This document shows positions 26,456 to 34,879 of a stretch of DNA of 64,000 nt, in pieces. Numbering within the stretch: the stretch's first letter is position 1; the number at the start of each line of letters is the position of its first letter. The notes below the pieces were generated by a model, which worked only from the letters and a program-made list of their open reading frames with translations, was not told the origin of the DNA and did not search any database. The position numbers and the translations under genes are program-made. Source of the DNA: Natronolimnobius baerhuensis (lineage in GTDB: Archaea > Halobacteriota > Halobacteria > Halobacteriales > Natrialbaceae); assembly GCF_002177135.1 (NCBI RefSeq), contig NZ_MWPH01000001.1, positions 124,001 through 188,000 on the forward strand, read 5' to 3'.

Positions 26456-27637
26456 ATGACCGACGAACGTACTCTCTCAAGACGGGATAGCCTCAAAGGA
26501 ATCGCAACGACTGGCGCACTTATCGGCGGCGCTGGCATCGGGCTCGGTACAGCAAGCGCACAGGAAACGGACGACCACGGCGTCTCTCAGGTGACCTTCC
26601 AGCAGTGTCACTCACTGTACGTCCTCCTCGAGGACACGGACTCGCTGCCGATCAACGTCTGGATTCGCACGTACAACGCGGAACGTGAACGCTTCGAGAA
26701 CGTCGTGAAACCGATCACGGCCGCGCATGTGTACCAGTTTCCCGCGGTATACGGCGACTACTACGTTGCCGAATTCAATGTCTTCCAGTTCTACGACCAC
26801 ACGTTCGATGCCGGTGACGAGATCCTCTCCGTGACGATCGGCGGAGAAACGCTGGTGAACCCGAACAACTGCAAGGCCCTTCCGGAAGACGGAATGGACG
26901 CGAATGACCGGAAGAACGGGAAGAGACACGAAGATCACAAGAAGCACGACGAGGACAAGTACGCAGAAAAGAAACGCGAGATAGGCAAGAAAGACACGAA
27001 GGACACGAAAGAAAAACACGACGAGAAGGCTAAGAAAGAAAAGAAACACGAGAAGGGCAAGTACGACGACAAGGACAAAGACAAGGACGACAGCGGTACT
27101 ATCGATCTGAACAACGTCAGGCTCGTGGCCAAGTGCGTCGATACTCCGCTTGGACTCGCTCGGTACCGGGTCGAGAACCAAAACGAGAAGTCAATCACAG
27201 TCGCGTACGGAGTTGATGATACCGAGCAGACTGGTTCTATTTTTGTCGAAGCAAAAAGTGCAACTTACTTCGAAATTCCTGCCCCAGAGGGCGACGCACT
27301 CGTCGGACTGTTCTACGACGAACACCAGATTGATGCCGCGGAGAGTGCGACGGAAACCGTGTGTGTCCCTCGAAGTCGGATCGGATTCGATGGCCGGTGT
27401 ATTGACCCCGAGGCGAAAGAAGCACGGTTCTACGTGCGAAGCGGAACTCACACCGATCGAACCTTTGTCTACCGTGTCGCTGAGACCGGCGAGATTGGCA
27501 CGGTCACGATACCGGACGATCTCAGTAGTGCCGAGATTTTCTGGGTCGCTGCCCCGGACGGGGAGGCAACGGTGACGCTGTTCTACGAGGGTCATGCCAT
27601 CGGAACGGCTACCGTCGATCCAGACGATCACTGTTAG
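26456..27637 (+). CDS. Tat-exported protein with Lys/Asp-rich segment and Cys-bounded repeats
   Basis: A 393-residue protein. A twin-arginine signal ('SRRDSLKGIATTGALIGGAG', with cleavage near 'TASAQE', about residue 37) is followed by an N-terminal domain bounded by Cys ('FQQCHSLYVLLED' to 'NPNNCKA'). Residues about 148-218 are an extreme low-complexity stretch of Lys, Asp, Glu and His, very unusual in a Lys-poor halophile proteome. Two repeats of about 80 residues follow, each starting at Cys ('AKCVD', 'GRCID') and ending at Cys, with the matching motif 'LFYDEHQI'/'LFYEGHAI'. Folded export by Tat is expected; partner and role are unknown. Confidence 0.88.
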   Translation: MTDERTLSRRDSLKGIATTGALIGGAGIGLGTASAQETDDHGVSQVTFQQCHSLYVLLEDTDSLPINVWIRTYNAERERFENVVKPITAAHVYQFPAVYGDYYVAEFNVFQFYDHTFDAGDEILSVTIGGETLVNPNNCKALPEDGMDANDRKNGKRHEDHKKHDEDKYAEKKREIGKKDTKDTKEKHDEKAKKEKKHEKGKYDDKDKDKDDSGTIDLNNVRLVAKCVDTPLGLARYRVENQNEKSITVAYGVDDTEQTGSIFVEAKSATYFEIPAPEGDALVGLFYDEHQIDAAESATETVCVPRSRIGFDGRCIDPEAKEARFYVRSGTHTDRTFVYRVAETGEIGTVTIPDDLSSAEIFWVAAPDGEATVTLFYEGHAIGTATVDPDDHC

Positions 27638-27747
27638 GTAATCCGAAACCAGACTCGCCAGGCTGGTTCTGTACTTTTCTCTTCAGTCGGCGTCCTATTC
27701 ACGACTGAATCGGCGCGTTCAAACCACTGGCTCGCGGACAGGTCGAT

Positions 27748-28788
27748 ATGAGCGACCCGCACGATTCACACGAGTCAGACGAGCAGGAACGGGAGACGTT
27801 TTCCCACGACCCAATCGGCCACGCGGAAGTCCGTGCCGGGATGACCGTCGGCGACCTCGCGGACGAGTACGGTGCGGCCGGCGTCGGCGCGGCAGACCTC
27901 CACGAGGCAGTCGATATTACCGAGTCGATGTTCGACGACGACGTGACCGTCTTCTTTGGACTCGCGGGTGCGATGGTGCCGACCGGCATGCGCCGCATCG
28001 TCTCTGATCTGATTCGTGAGGGTCACATTGACGTCCTCGTGACCACTGGGGCAAATCTCACGCACGACGCCATCGAGGCAATCGGCGGCAAACACCACCA
28101 CGGCGCGGTCCACGCCGAGGGGAAAACCGAACGCGAACATGACGAAACCCTCCGCGATGAGGGCGTCGACCGCATCTACAACGTCTACCTCCCACAGGAG
28201 TTCTTCGCCACCTTCGAGTCACACCTCCGAGACGAGGTGTTTCCGGTGCTCGAGGCCGAGTGCGAGGAGTCAGGAGCTGTCTCGATCCAGCGACTTACCG
28301 AGGAACTTGGGCGGGCGAACGCCGAGGTCAACGAGCGCGACGAGATCGACGAAGACGCCGGGATCGCCGCCGCGGCCTACGAGTCGGACGTGCCGATCTA
28401 CTGTCCGGCCGTCCAGGACTCCGTCCTCGGCCTGCAGGCGTGGATGTACTCCCAGACCGGCCCGTTCACGCTCGACGCGCTCGGCGACATGACCGCGCTG
28501 ACCGATATCGCCTACTACGCCGACGAGGCGGGCGCGTTCGTCGTCGGCGGCGGGGTTCCCAAGAACTTCACCCTCCAGACGATGCTCGTCTCGCCCGATG
28601 CCTACGACTACGCCGTCCAGTTGACGATGGACCCCAAACAGACCGGCGGCCTCTCCGGCGCGACGCTCGACGAAGCGCGCTCGTGGGGCAAACTCGAGAA
28701 AGACGCCGAAAACGTCTCCGTCTACGGCGATGCGACGATCACGTTCCCGCTCGTCGTGGCTGCGGCGCTCGAGCGACTCGAGGAGTGA
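27748..28788 (+). CDS. dys: Deoxyhypusine synthase
   Basis: A 346-residue enzyme. Signatures: 'FFGLAGAMVPTGMRRIV', 'VLVTTGANLTHDAIEAI', 'CPAVQDSVLGLQ', 'DEAGAFVVGGGVPKNF' and the active-site Lys in 'LDEARSWGKLEKDA'. It transfers an aminobutyl group (from spermidine, or an agmatine-derived group in haloarchaea) to the aIF5A lysine. The N-terminal acidic leader of about 20 residues is a typical halophile extension. Together with aIF5A and the agmatinase-like gene 4-5 kb away, this makes a hypusine-modification neighbourhood. Confidence 0.96.
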   Translation: MSDPHDSHESDEQERETFSHDPIGHAEVRAGMTVGDLADEYGAAGVGAADLHEAVDITESMFDDDVTVFFGLAGAMVPTGMRRIVSDLIREGHIDVLVTTGANLTHDAIEAIGGKHHHGAVHAEGKTEREHDETLRDEGVDRIYNVYLPQEFFATFESHLRDEVFPVLEAECEESGAVSIQRLTEELGRANAEVNERDEIDEDAGIAAAAYESDVPIYCPAVQDSVLGLQAWMYSQTGPFTLDALGDMTALTDIAYYADEAGAFVVGGGVPKNFTLQTMLVSPDAYDYAVQLTMDPKQTGGLSGATLDEARSWGKLEKDAENVSVYGDATITFPLVVAAALERLEE

Positions 28789-28873
28789 CCAGCCACGGCC
28801 AGCCGTCACTGAGTCGATGCGAGCGCCCGACGACTGCATGAACTGTTATGTTCGCTGACGTGAATGTCAGCGT

Positions 28874-29476
28874 ATGACGGCTATCGTGTTCGACCTCGAC
28901 GGCACCGTGCTTCGTACGGTGAAAGCCTACCGAGACGTACTCGCAGACGCGATTACGTCCGTTCGCGGTGACGCACCTGATGCGTGGCTCGAGACCTACA
29001 CTGCGTCGTTTCTCGAGTGTTTCGCCGAGTGCGAGCCAGAGCCGATCAGGCGAACGTTCGCCAGAATCGACGACTGTGACGATCCCGAACGCTATGCGAC
29101 CGCCCTGCTCGAGGCCGAGATTGAGTCGTTTTCGCCACCGCCGGATGCTCGTCGCGTTCTCGAGGAACTCTCAGCAGCAGATACGCACGACCTCGGCGTG
29201 CTCACGAACGGCGTCCGCGACTGGCAGTTGGCGAAGCTCCGCGGGAACGACCTTGAGCAGCGTTTTGATGCAGTTGTCGCCTCCTACGACGTTGGAGCGC
29301 ACAAACCCGCCGAAGCACCGTATCGCGAACTCGAGACGCGCCTCCCGGCGGATCGGTACGTGATGGTCGGGGACAGCGACAGCGATATCGAGGGCGCACA
29401 GGCTGCAGGCTGGGATGCGATCCGATACGATGGCGGGAGCTTTGAGGACGTACTGGCTGCAATTGACTCTGCCTGA
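28874..29476 (+). CDS. HAD-superfamily phosphatase
   Basis: A 200-residue HAD hydrolase. 'VFDLDGTVLRTVKAY' gives the nucleophile pair, 'GVLTNGVRDWQL' motif II, 'AHKPAEAPY' motif III Lys and 'MVGDSDSDIEGAQAAGWDAI' motif IV. A helical cap lies between motifs I and II. Likely a small-molecule phosphatase; substrate unknown. Follows dys on the same strand, 85 bases apart. Confidence 0.9.
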   Translation: MTAIVFDLDGTVLRTVKAYRDVLADAITSVRGDAPDAWLETYTASFLECFAECEPEPIRRTFARIDDCDDPERYATALLEAEIESFSPPPDARRVLEELSAADTHDLGVLTNGVRDWQLAKLRGNDLEQRFDAVVASYDVGAHKPAEAPYRELETRLPADRYVMVGDSDSDIEGAQAAGWDAIRYDGGSFEDVLAAIDSA

Positions 29477-29493
29477 CCGCACACGTGTCGAAA

Positions 29494-29877
29494 TCAGTAC
29501 GTCTGGTAGCTACTCGAGCCGATATCGATTCGGACGAGCGTGTTCTCCGCGTAGGCGTCTGACTCCGCGCCGTACTTGTCGTTAATTCGCTCTCGAGCGG
29601 CGTCCGTCGCCTCGTCGTCTTCGACGATGGTGGCCGTCCCGAGCAGTGTGACCATCCACTTTGTCTGGCCAGCGTCGTCGGTCTGCACGGACAGCGACAC
29701 GCGCGGATTTTCGCGGACATTCTCGAGTTTTCGCCCGGTCGTCACGATTTCGACGACCCCGTCCGTGTAGCGATACCAGACCGGGGCGACGTGTGGCCGA
29801 CCGTCGACACAGGTTCCCAGATGGGCCATCAGCGGCTCGCTCTCGAGGAGCTGTGCGGCTTCGGCGTCGACTGTCAT
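29494..29877 (-). CDS. Pyridoxamine 5'-phosphate oxidase-like (split barrel) protein
   Basis: A 127-residue protein from ATG 29877; a start at 29913 would add twelve residues. The flavin split-barrel pattern is visible: 'MAHLGTCVDGRPHVAPVWYRYTDGV', 'LENVRENPRVSLSV' and 'WMVTLLGTATIVED'. Such proteins bind FMN or F420 and reduce small compounds, though many have unknown substrates. Convergent to the HAD gene, 17 bases apart. Confidence 0.88.
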   Translation of the reverse strand: MTVDAEAAQLLESEPLMAHLGTCVDGRPHVAPVWYRYTDGVVEIVTTGRKLENVRENPRVSLSVQTDDAGQTKWMVTLLGTATIVEDDEATDAARERINDKYGAESDAYAENTLVRIDIGSSSYQTY

Positions 29878-29945
29878 GGTCGATGTGGCACTGTCGACGC
29901 GCAAAAAGTCCACCCTTGCTGGTTGCTGTGCCGAACGAGGGACTG

Positions 29946-30656
29946 CTACGCGCCTGCTTGCAGGCGCTTTCGATCCAATCGGGCGTAGTGATACAACGTT
30001 CCGGTGAGTCCCTGCGTGGCGATGCGCCGCCCCGAGGACTCGACCAATACGTCGGGATAGTAGCCGGTCGGATACGCGCTTGCGACCGTGCGGCTGAACG
30101 CGGTATCCTCGTTGGCGACCGTTGGGAATCCGCCGATCTCGTCGAATACACGCCGTTTAATCAGGAAATTAAATCCCGGGAGAATCGGCTTCTCGAGGCG
30201 CGAAAGGATGTGATTGAGCGTCGCTTCCATCAGTTTGGCTCGCATCGGGCCGGTGATCCGACAGTAGGAACTCGCAGCGGCCAATCCGGTAGCCTCCGCA
30301 TACCCGACGAGGTCGGTCACGTAGGTCGGACGTACCCGTGTATCGGCGTCGATAAACGCCAGCCAATCGCCACTCGCGTGTCGAGCACCGTAGTTTCGCC
30401 CATGGGCGATACTCGAGCCATCGCCCTCGAGCACTCGAGTGTCGTACTCGCGTGCAATCGCGGGCGTCCGGTCACTCGAGTCGCCGTCGACGACGATCAC
30501 CTCGTACTCGTAGGCCGTCTCGAGTGCGCCGAGACTCGCGAGGGTTTCAGAGAGGTACCCGGCTTCGTTTCGAGCCGGGACGACGAAACTCACATCGACC
30601 GGTGTGTCAGCGTCACCTGCGGCTGGTGTCTGACTCTCCCCAGAGTTCGATCCCAT
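29946..30656 (-). CDS. Family 2 glycosyltransferase
   Basis: A 236-residue GT-A enzyme from ATG 30656 (an in-frame GTG at 30737 would add 27 residues). Nucleotide-sugar binding: 'SFVVPARNEAGYLSETL', 'VIVVDGDSSDRTPAIA', the metal-binding D-x-D in 'WLAFIDADTRVRP', 'FNFLIKRRVFDEIGGFP' and the acceptor-side 'NEDTAFSRTV'. No C-terminal membrane helices, so it would work as a peripheral enzyme on a lipid or sugar acceptor at the inner face of the membrane. Substrate unknown. Confidence 0.9.
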   Translation of the reverse strand: MGSNSGESQTPAAGDADTPVDVSFVVPARNEAGYLSETLASLGALETAYEYEVIVVDGDSSDRTPAIAREYDTRVLEGDGSSIAHGRNYGARHASGDWLAFIDADTRVRPTYVTDLVGYAEATGLAAASSYCRITGPMRAKLMEATLNHILSRLEKPILPGFNFLIKRRVFDEIGGFPTVANEDTAFSRTVASAYPTGYYPDVLVESSGRRIATQGLTGTLYHYARLDRKRLQAGA

Positions 30657-31296
30657 GCTACTCGAGCGGTCATCACTGGCGAACTTAGCCGTACGGGCTT
30701 CAGGTGCCACTCGAAACAGTGGCGCTCGAGGTACCATTCATGCCATGGTATTACACAACACATTGCGTATTTTATAACATGAACTTTTATGATGGATGGC
30801 GCTGTAGCAGGTTGTACCGATGACACACCACTCGGTTGCCACGCTCGCTATCGCTGTACCTGCGCGTCTTCGATCACTCCTCGAGTCCCCCTGCACTGTG
30901 AGACGACTGTTCGACGACGCCTATACACGCAACTTCCATGAGTTCCAGCCCACACACCCAATCCCGAACTGACACCGACTTCGACGCGGCACCAGACAGC
31001 GACACAGCCGACCACACCACTCCGACGTCACCGCCAGCGCGTGCAGCCACCGACACTCCATCGCGGTGTGTCCAAGCGATGTTCTCTCCAACCCAGACAG
31101 ACCGTATTCAGAGTCTCATCGACGAGCACAACGCCGCTCTCGTCTCACCCGGCACTCGAGACGACTGACAAAACCCTCATCAAAACCATCTTGGGGTCGT
31201 CGCTCGTAGCCTCGAGCGGCCGATGACGATTGCTCCGCTCTGAGCCGGACTCGGCACCCGGTGGTGATGAGCCCTATGAGTGCCGAGGCCACCGAT
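30657..31296. other. Gap with A/T-rich promoter-like DNA and weak small ORFs
   Basis: The left part (about 30750-30800) is A/T-rich, with TTTATAA- and CTTTTATGA-like boxes that could serve the divergent glycosyltransferase and a rightward transcript. A 50-codon ORF (30820-30972) and a 76-codon one (30938-31168) overlap each other; only the second reads somewhat haloarchaeal and is listed separately. The remaining 130 bases before 31297 show nothing recognisable. Confidence 0.4.
30938..31168 (+). CDS. Hypothetical small protein
   Basis: A 76-residue ORF from ATG 30938. The first half is low complexity (Ser, Thr, Asp, Pro) and the second half ends in a plausible helix, 'SPTQTDRIQSLIDEHNAAL'. 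No family recognised, no membrane helix. A TATA-like element lies about 150 bases upstream. The case for a real gene rests only on composition and position in an otherwise empty gap. Confidence 0.3.
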   Translation: MSSSPHTQSRTDTDFDAAPDSDTADHTTPTSPPARAATDTPSRCVQAMFSPTQTDRIQSLIDEHNAALVSPGTRDD

Positions 31297-32073
31297 TTAC
31301 TGTGCAACAGCGACGAACCGGAGCCGACGGTAGTCGGCAATCCACGTCCCATCACGGAAATACTGGTCACGAAGGTCGTCCTCGACAGCCGCTATTACGG
31401 CGTCTTGCTCATCCGACGATAACGGCGCGAAGAGTCCATCGCCGAACAGCTCGAGCCACGCTTCAAGCCCGTCTTCTCCGTTTTCGAGTTCCGTCGGTCG
31501 GTCGAACAGTTGTGCGTCTCTTACCTCGAATCCGGTGGACTCGAGGCGGGTTGCGTACTCACCGATACTCGGGAAATACCACGGATGGTCGAATTCGTAG
31601 CCGCGCTGGGTCAGTTCCCGCTCGACGGCGTTCGTGATTGCGGCTACGTTTCCGTTCCCGCCCATCTCTCCGACGAACCGTCCGCCGGAAGCGAGCACGT
31701 CGTGTACGTTTTGGAGCACCTGGTTCTGGTCGGCGTCCAGAATCCAGTGCAACATCGCGTTCGAAAAGACCGCATCGAAGTGGGTTTCAAAACTCAGTTC
31801 TCGAGCATCCATACAAACGAACGAACACTCGGGGTCACTCTCTCGTGCGGTCTCGAGCATCTCTGGGGAGGTGTCTACCCCGACGACGTCGGCCGCCTCG
31901 CTCGAGATAGCACGTGTAAGTTCTCCTGTCCCGCACCCGAGATCGAGGATGCGTTCGTCGTTGTGGGGATCCAGAAGTGCCAACACGTCTGCTCCGTATT
32001 CGTAAACGAACGAGTGATCGTTTCGATAGTCGGTCCCGTCCCAGTCGTTAGTTTCGGCTTCGGAACTCTTCAT
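31297..32073 (-). CDS. Class I SAM-dependent methyltransferase
   Basis: A 258-residue protein. Motif I 'ERILDLGCGTGELTRAI' (about 41-57), the acidic motif II 'VVGVDTSPEMLETAR', motif 'FDAVFSNAMLHWI' and a C-terminal region with 'PWYFPSIGEYATRLESTGFEV' place it in the trans-aconitate methyltransferase-like/methyltransf_11 group. The 'GEMGGNGNV' segment after motif IV resembles Tam-type enzymes. It would methylate a small molecule such as a carboxylate in the cytoplasm; no neighbour clarifies which. Confidence 0.92.
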   Translation of the reverse strand: MKSSEAETNDWDGTDYRNDHSFVYEYGADVLALLDPHNDERILDLGCGTGELTRAISSEAADVVGVDTSPEMLETARESDPECSFVCMDARELSFETHFDAVFSNAMLHWILDADQNQVLQNVHDVLASGGRFVGEMGGNGNVAAITNAVERELTQRGYEFDHPWYFPSIGEYATRLESTGFEVRDAQLFDRPTELENGEDGLEAWLELFGDGLFAPLSSDEQDAVIAAVEDDLRDQYFRDGTWIADYRRLRFVAVAQ

Positions 32074-32384
32074 CAGTGACGTGTTACTTCTCGTGTTATC
32101 GTATTTATATTACTGGCTCGTCGGAAGAGTACCGATAGAACACACGATGTGATGCTCGCAGACGATCTCGTGGCGCGGTCATCACTCTAGATCGTTGCGG
32201 GAAACGACGATCCGTGAGTTCCTCCTTCCCACCGATAGTAACAACAAAATCTGTGTATACACCACGTTCACTGTCCGAAATTCTCACTCACTCCATTCGT
32301 TCCGAACCGCGTACTCATTCCGAATCCACGCCTCTTTCGAACCGCGTTCCCGTCGTGCGGGTCAGTCTGCACTGACTGGCGTGG
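32074..32384. repeat. Intergenic region with a copy of the GAACCGCG repeat family
   Basis: No gene seen. From 32281 to about 32347 the DNA carries a degenerate TTCTCACTCACT / TCCGAACCGCGTACTC repeat. Over 47 aligned bases it matches 37 positions of the stretch at 59534-59580, and both copies are followed by similar TGGCG...TGGCTACT sequence, so this is one dispersed intergenic element. It ends directly at the stop codon of the glycoside hydrolase gene. Confidence 0.6.
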
Positions 32385-34661
32385 CTACTTGCCGACAGCA
32401 CCAAACGCCTGCTGCATCACGTCATACGACTCTTTGAGCCGCTCGCTGTAGGCGGGTTCGTTCCACGTCTCCCACGTGAACTGGGCGGCCGAATCGAACT
32501 GCAACTCCCCATCACGTATCTCGGAGAGTGAATCGGTAATGTTCGGCTCCGACTCGAGGTCAGCTGCCTCCTGCTCCGAATCCGGCCTGACGGTCACTGC
32601 GGAGATTGAAATGTCGTCGATAACATCCCCTGCATACTCCTCCAGGGAGTACTCGTCATCCCAGAGATCCGCGATGACCTCACGTTGACTCGGGTCGCCG
32701 AAATTCAAGAGTAGCCATGGGAGTCGAATTTCGATCATGTTCTCTTCTGGGGTCACACAAACGTCAGCCAACGAATCGTACTCCTCGTGGTCTGGATCGC
32801 CAATTCCGAACCGTAGTTTCCCGGTTTCGTAGCTTTCGAACGGGACGGTCTGTTCCGGGTCCGGAATCTCCATCTCTCGGCTCAACACCAGCTCGATCTC
32901 GTGGAACTCCCCACTATCTCGGTCGCCTGCGTACTCGACCTCGGGGATCATCTCGAGAGTTTCCCCGTAGATGTAGTAGAAGACGTCGTAGTAGCTGTCG
33001 ACGAGGACACGAGAGTCGTCGGGCCCTGCGAGATGGACAAGGAAATCGACGCCGTCGTTCGTCTCGAGGGCCGTGTTGAACGGGATCGAGGTGTTGCCTT
33101 GATCCGGCTTGGTATCGAGAAGGACGTACGTATTCGTGCGCTCCCAGTCGACGCTCGAACCGAGGTCGTCGTAGGTGAGTTTGAGCTGGAGATAGCGGGG
33201 ATCGACCGCCGCCTCGAGTCCGGTGAGCGTTCGCTCCCCGTTATGGCCGTCGTCGAGACTCAACAGGGGCTCCGCGCTCGCGTCGGCGTGTAACTCGGTT
33301 GCGCCCTCCCACTCCGTCGGGTCCCCAGAGAGGGTAATGTCGGTCTCACCCTTCGGATCGAAACTCAGGAGGCCAAAGGACTGCTCGCACGTCTGGAAGT
33401 CCGACCAGTACGGGCGGCGGTTCGGGTCCATGTAGTCCATCGTATTCCAGACGCGTTTGAACCACTCGTCCTGCCAGGCGAAGACGGCACCGCCAAGCGA
33501 ATCCGACGCCAGTATCTGTTCGTACAGTTCGGCGTTTATTGCTCCCTGTTCGTGTTCAGTGTGATGGCCCTGATCGAACCCGTGGACGTGTCTGTGGGTC
33601 ATTCCTCGCGAGTCCGGGACACCGAACTCGCCGATGAAAACCGGATAGTCGTTCGCCTCGAGGAGGTCCTCGAGATAGCCGCGGTAACTACTTCGCTCGC
33701 CGTCTTCGGTAACGTAGTCGACGTAGTCGGGTTCGTAGTTCAGGAAATCTGGATAGTAGGGATAGACGTGGTAGGTCGCAAAGAGTCCGCGAGTGAATTG
33801 GTCGGTCGGCAGCACGTGGTTGAGTGTGGCGCTCGCGAGTCGCTCCTCTTCGACGGGCTCTGCGGGCTGTTCGATATGGTCAGTCGTCGGCCAGTTGGTC
33901 ACGCTCAACGGCCGAAGCGTGTCGTACTGTTCGTCTTCGTACGTAGCCACGTCGTCCAGTCGCGCGCCCATCCAGTGCTCGAACGGTGTCGCGTCTTCCG
34001 TTGTAAAATAGGTTCCCTCGTACTCCTCGAGTCCGTCGTGTTTTTCGTCGGTCGCGTGGACGACTTCCGGATTCCACTCGATGCCAAGTATGTATCCGAG
34101 GACGTACGGTGAGACGTCCGCCCGAAACTGTCCGTCTGCGTGCCCTGGCCTCTCTGCAATCGAGCAGTTTCCGTGTACTGCATCGATAACGTTCTCTGTC
34201 CGCTCTCGTTGGATCGCGAGTACCTCGGAATCGAACATATCTCCCGCTTCGTCCATCACCTGTTCGTCGATCCAGTTTCCCTGTAAGAGTAACAACGGCT
34301 CATCTCGGTCGACGTTGTGCTCGGCGAGTGCGTCGTAGAACGCCGGTGGATGAAGCGTGTACGTTCGGATCACGTTCGCGTTCATCTCCGAAATCTGTCT
34401 CAGCCAGCGACTGTATTCGGCTTTCGTGATCGCTGCTTCGCCCGGAAAGTGACCCGGTTTCGCCATGCCGAGATTCACGCCTCGAGCGCGGAGGTCCGTC
34501 CACTCGCCGCCGTCTCGTCTCGTTTGGAACCGGTCGTCGGTGACGTTGGGTTCGATGTTTTGTGGCTGTGGTGGTGGCGTCTGAATCGAGAGACAACTGG
34601 AAATCCCAGTACCGACTGCTACCGTCCCCGTTGCTTTGAGAAAGTGACGTCTATCAATCAA
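32385..34661 (-). CDS. Tat-exported lipoprotein, glycoside-hydrolase (TIM-barrel) family
   Basis: A 758-residue protein from TTG 34661, the only start that keeps the twin-arginine signal. The signal 'DRRHFLKATGTVAVGTGISSC' has RR at 4-5 and a lipobox Cys at 23, so the mature protein is lipid-anchored outside the cell. Residues about 55-450 resemble a glycosidase TIM barrel: 'RGVNLGMAKPGHFPGE', 'MNANVIRTYTLHP', candidate acid/base region 'GIEWNPEV' (E195/E199) and nucleophile 'VFIGEFGVPDS' (E345). The last 300 residues are beta-rich, possibly carbohydrate-binding. Substrate not assigned; similar proteins accompany glycosyltransferases in bacteria. Confidence 0.85.
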   Translation of the reverse strand: MIDRRHFLKATGTVAVGTGISSCLSIQTPPPQPQNIEPNVTDDRFQTRRDGGEWTDLRARGVNLGMAKPGHFPGEAAITKAEYSRWLRQISEMNANVIRTYTLHPPAFYDALAEHNVDRDEPLLLLQGNWIDEQVMDEAGDMFDSEVLAIQRERTENVIDAVHGNCSIAERPGHADGQFRADVSPYVLGYILGIEWNPEVVHATDEKHDGLEEYEGTYFTTEDATPFEHWMGARLDDVATYEDEQYDTLRPLSVTNWPTTDHIEQPAEPVEEERLASATLNHVLPTDQFTRGLFATYHVYPYYPDFLNYEPDYVDYVTEDGERSSYRGYLEDLLEANDYPVFIGEFGVPDSRGMTHRHVHGFDQGHHTEHEQGAINAELYEQILASDSLGGAVFAWQDEWFKRVWNTMDYMDPNRRPYWSDFQTCEQSFGLLSFDPKGETDITLSGDPTEWEGATELHADASAEPLLSLDDGHNGERTLTGLEAAVDPRYLQLKLTYDDLGSSVDWERTNTYVLLDTKPDQGNTSIPFNTALETNDGVDFLVHLAGPDDSRVLVDSYYDVFYYIYGETLEMIPEVEYAGDRDSGEFHEIELVLSREMEIPDPEQTVPFESYETGKLRFGIGDPDHEEYDSLADVCVTPEENMIEIRLPWLLLNFGDPSQREVIADLWDDEYSLEEYAGDVIDDISISAVTVRPDSEQEAADLESEPNITDSLSEIRDGELQFDSAAQFTWETWNEPAYSERLKESYDVMQQAFGAVGK

Positions 34662-34879
34662 CTATAGTGTATATTAGGGGTTGCAGAGGCATACTCTTGT
34701 CCCCCACCAATCCGTTTGTCTTTGTGTGCAACCAACGGAATCAAACCGTTTCCTTCGTACTCGCGGGACATCTCATTCCTGACCCTCGGGAGGGGAATCC
34801 CCTCTCTGATCAAAGCGGCGAGAAATTGATGGCAGCCACAACTAGTTATCTATATGTCTTCTCCGGCCGTTGTGTTCGT

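Noticed and set aside
29661-30782. 373-codon plus-strand open frame
   Set aside because: Antisense to the PPOX and GT2 genes, Arg-rich and without any domain.
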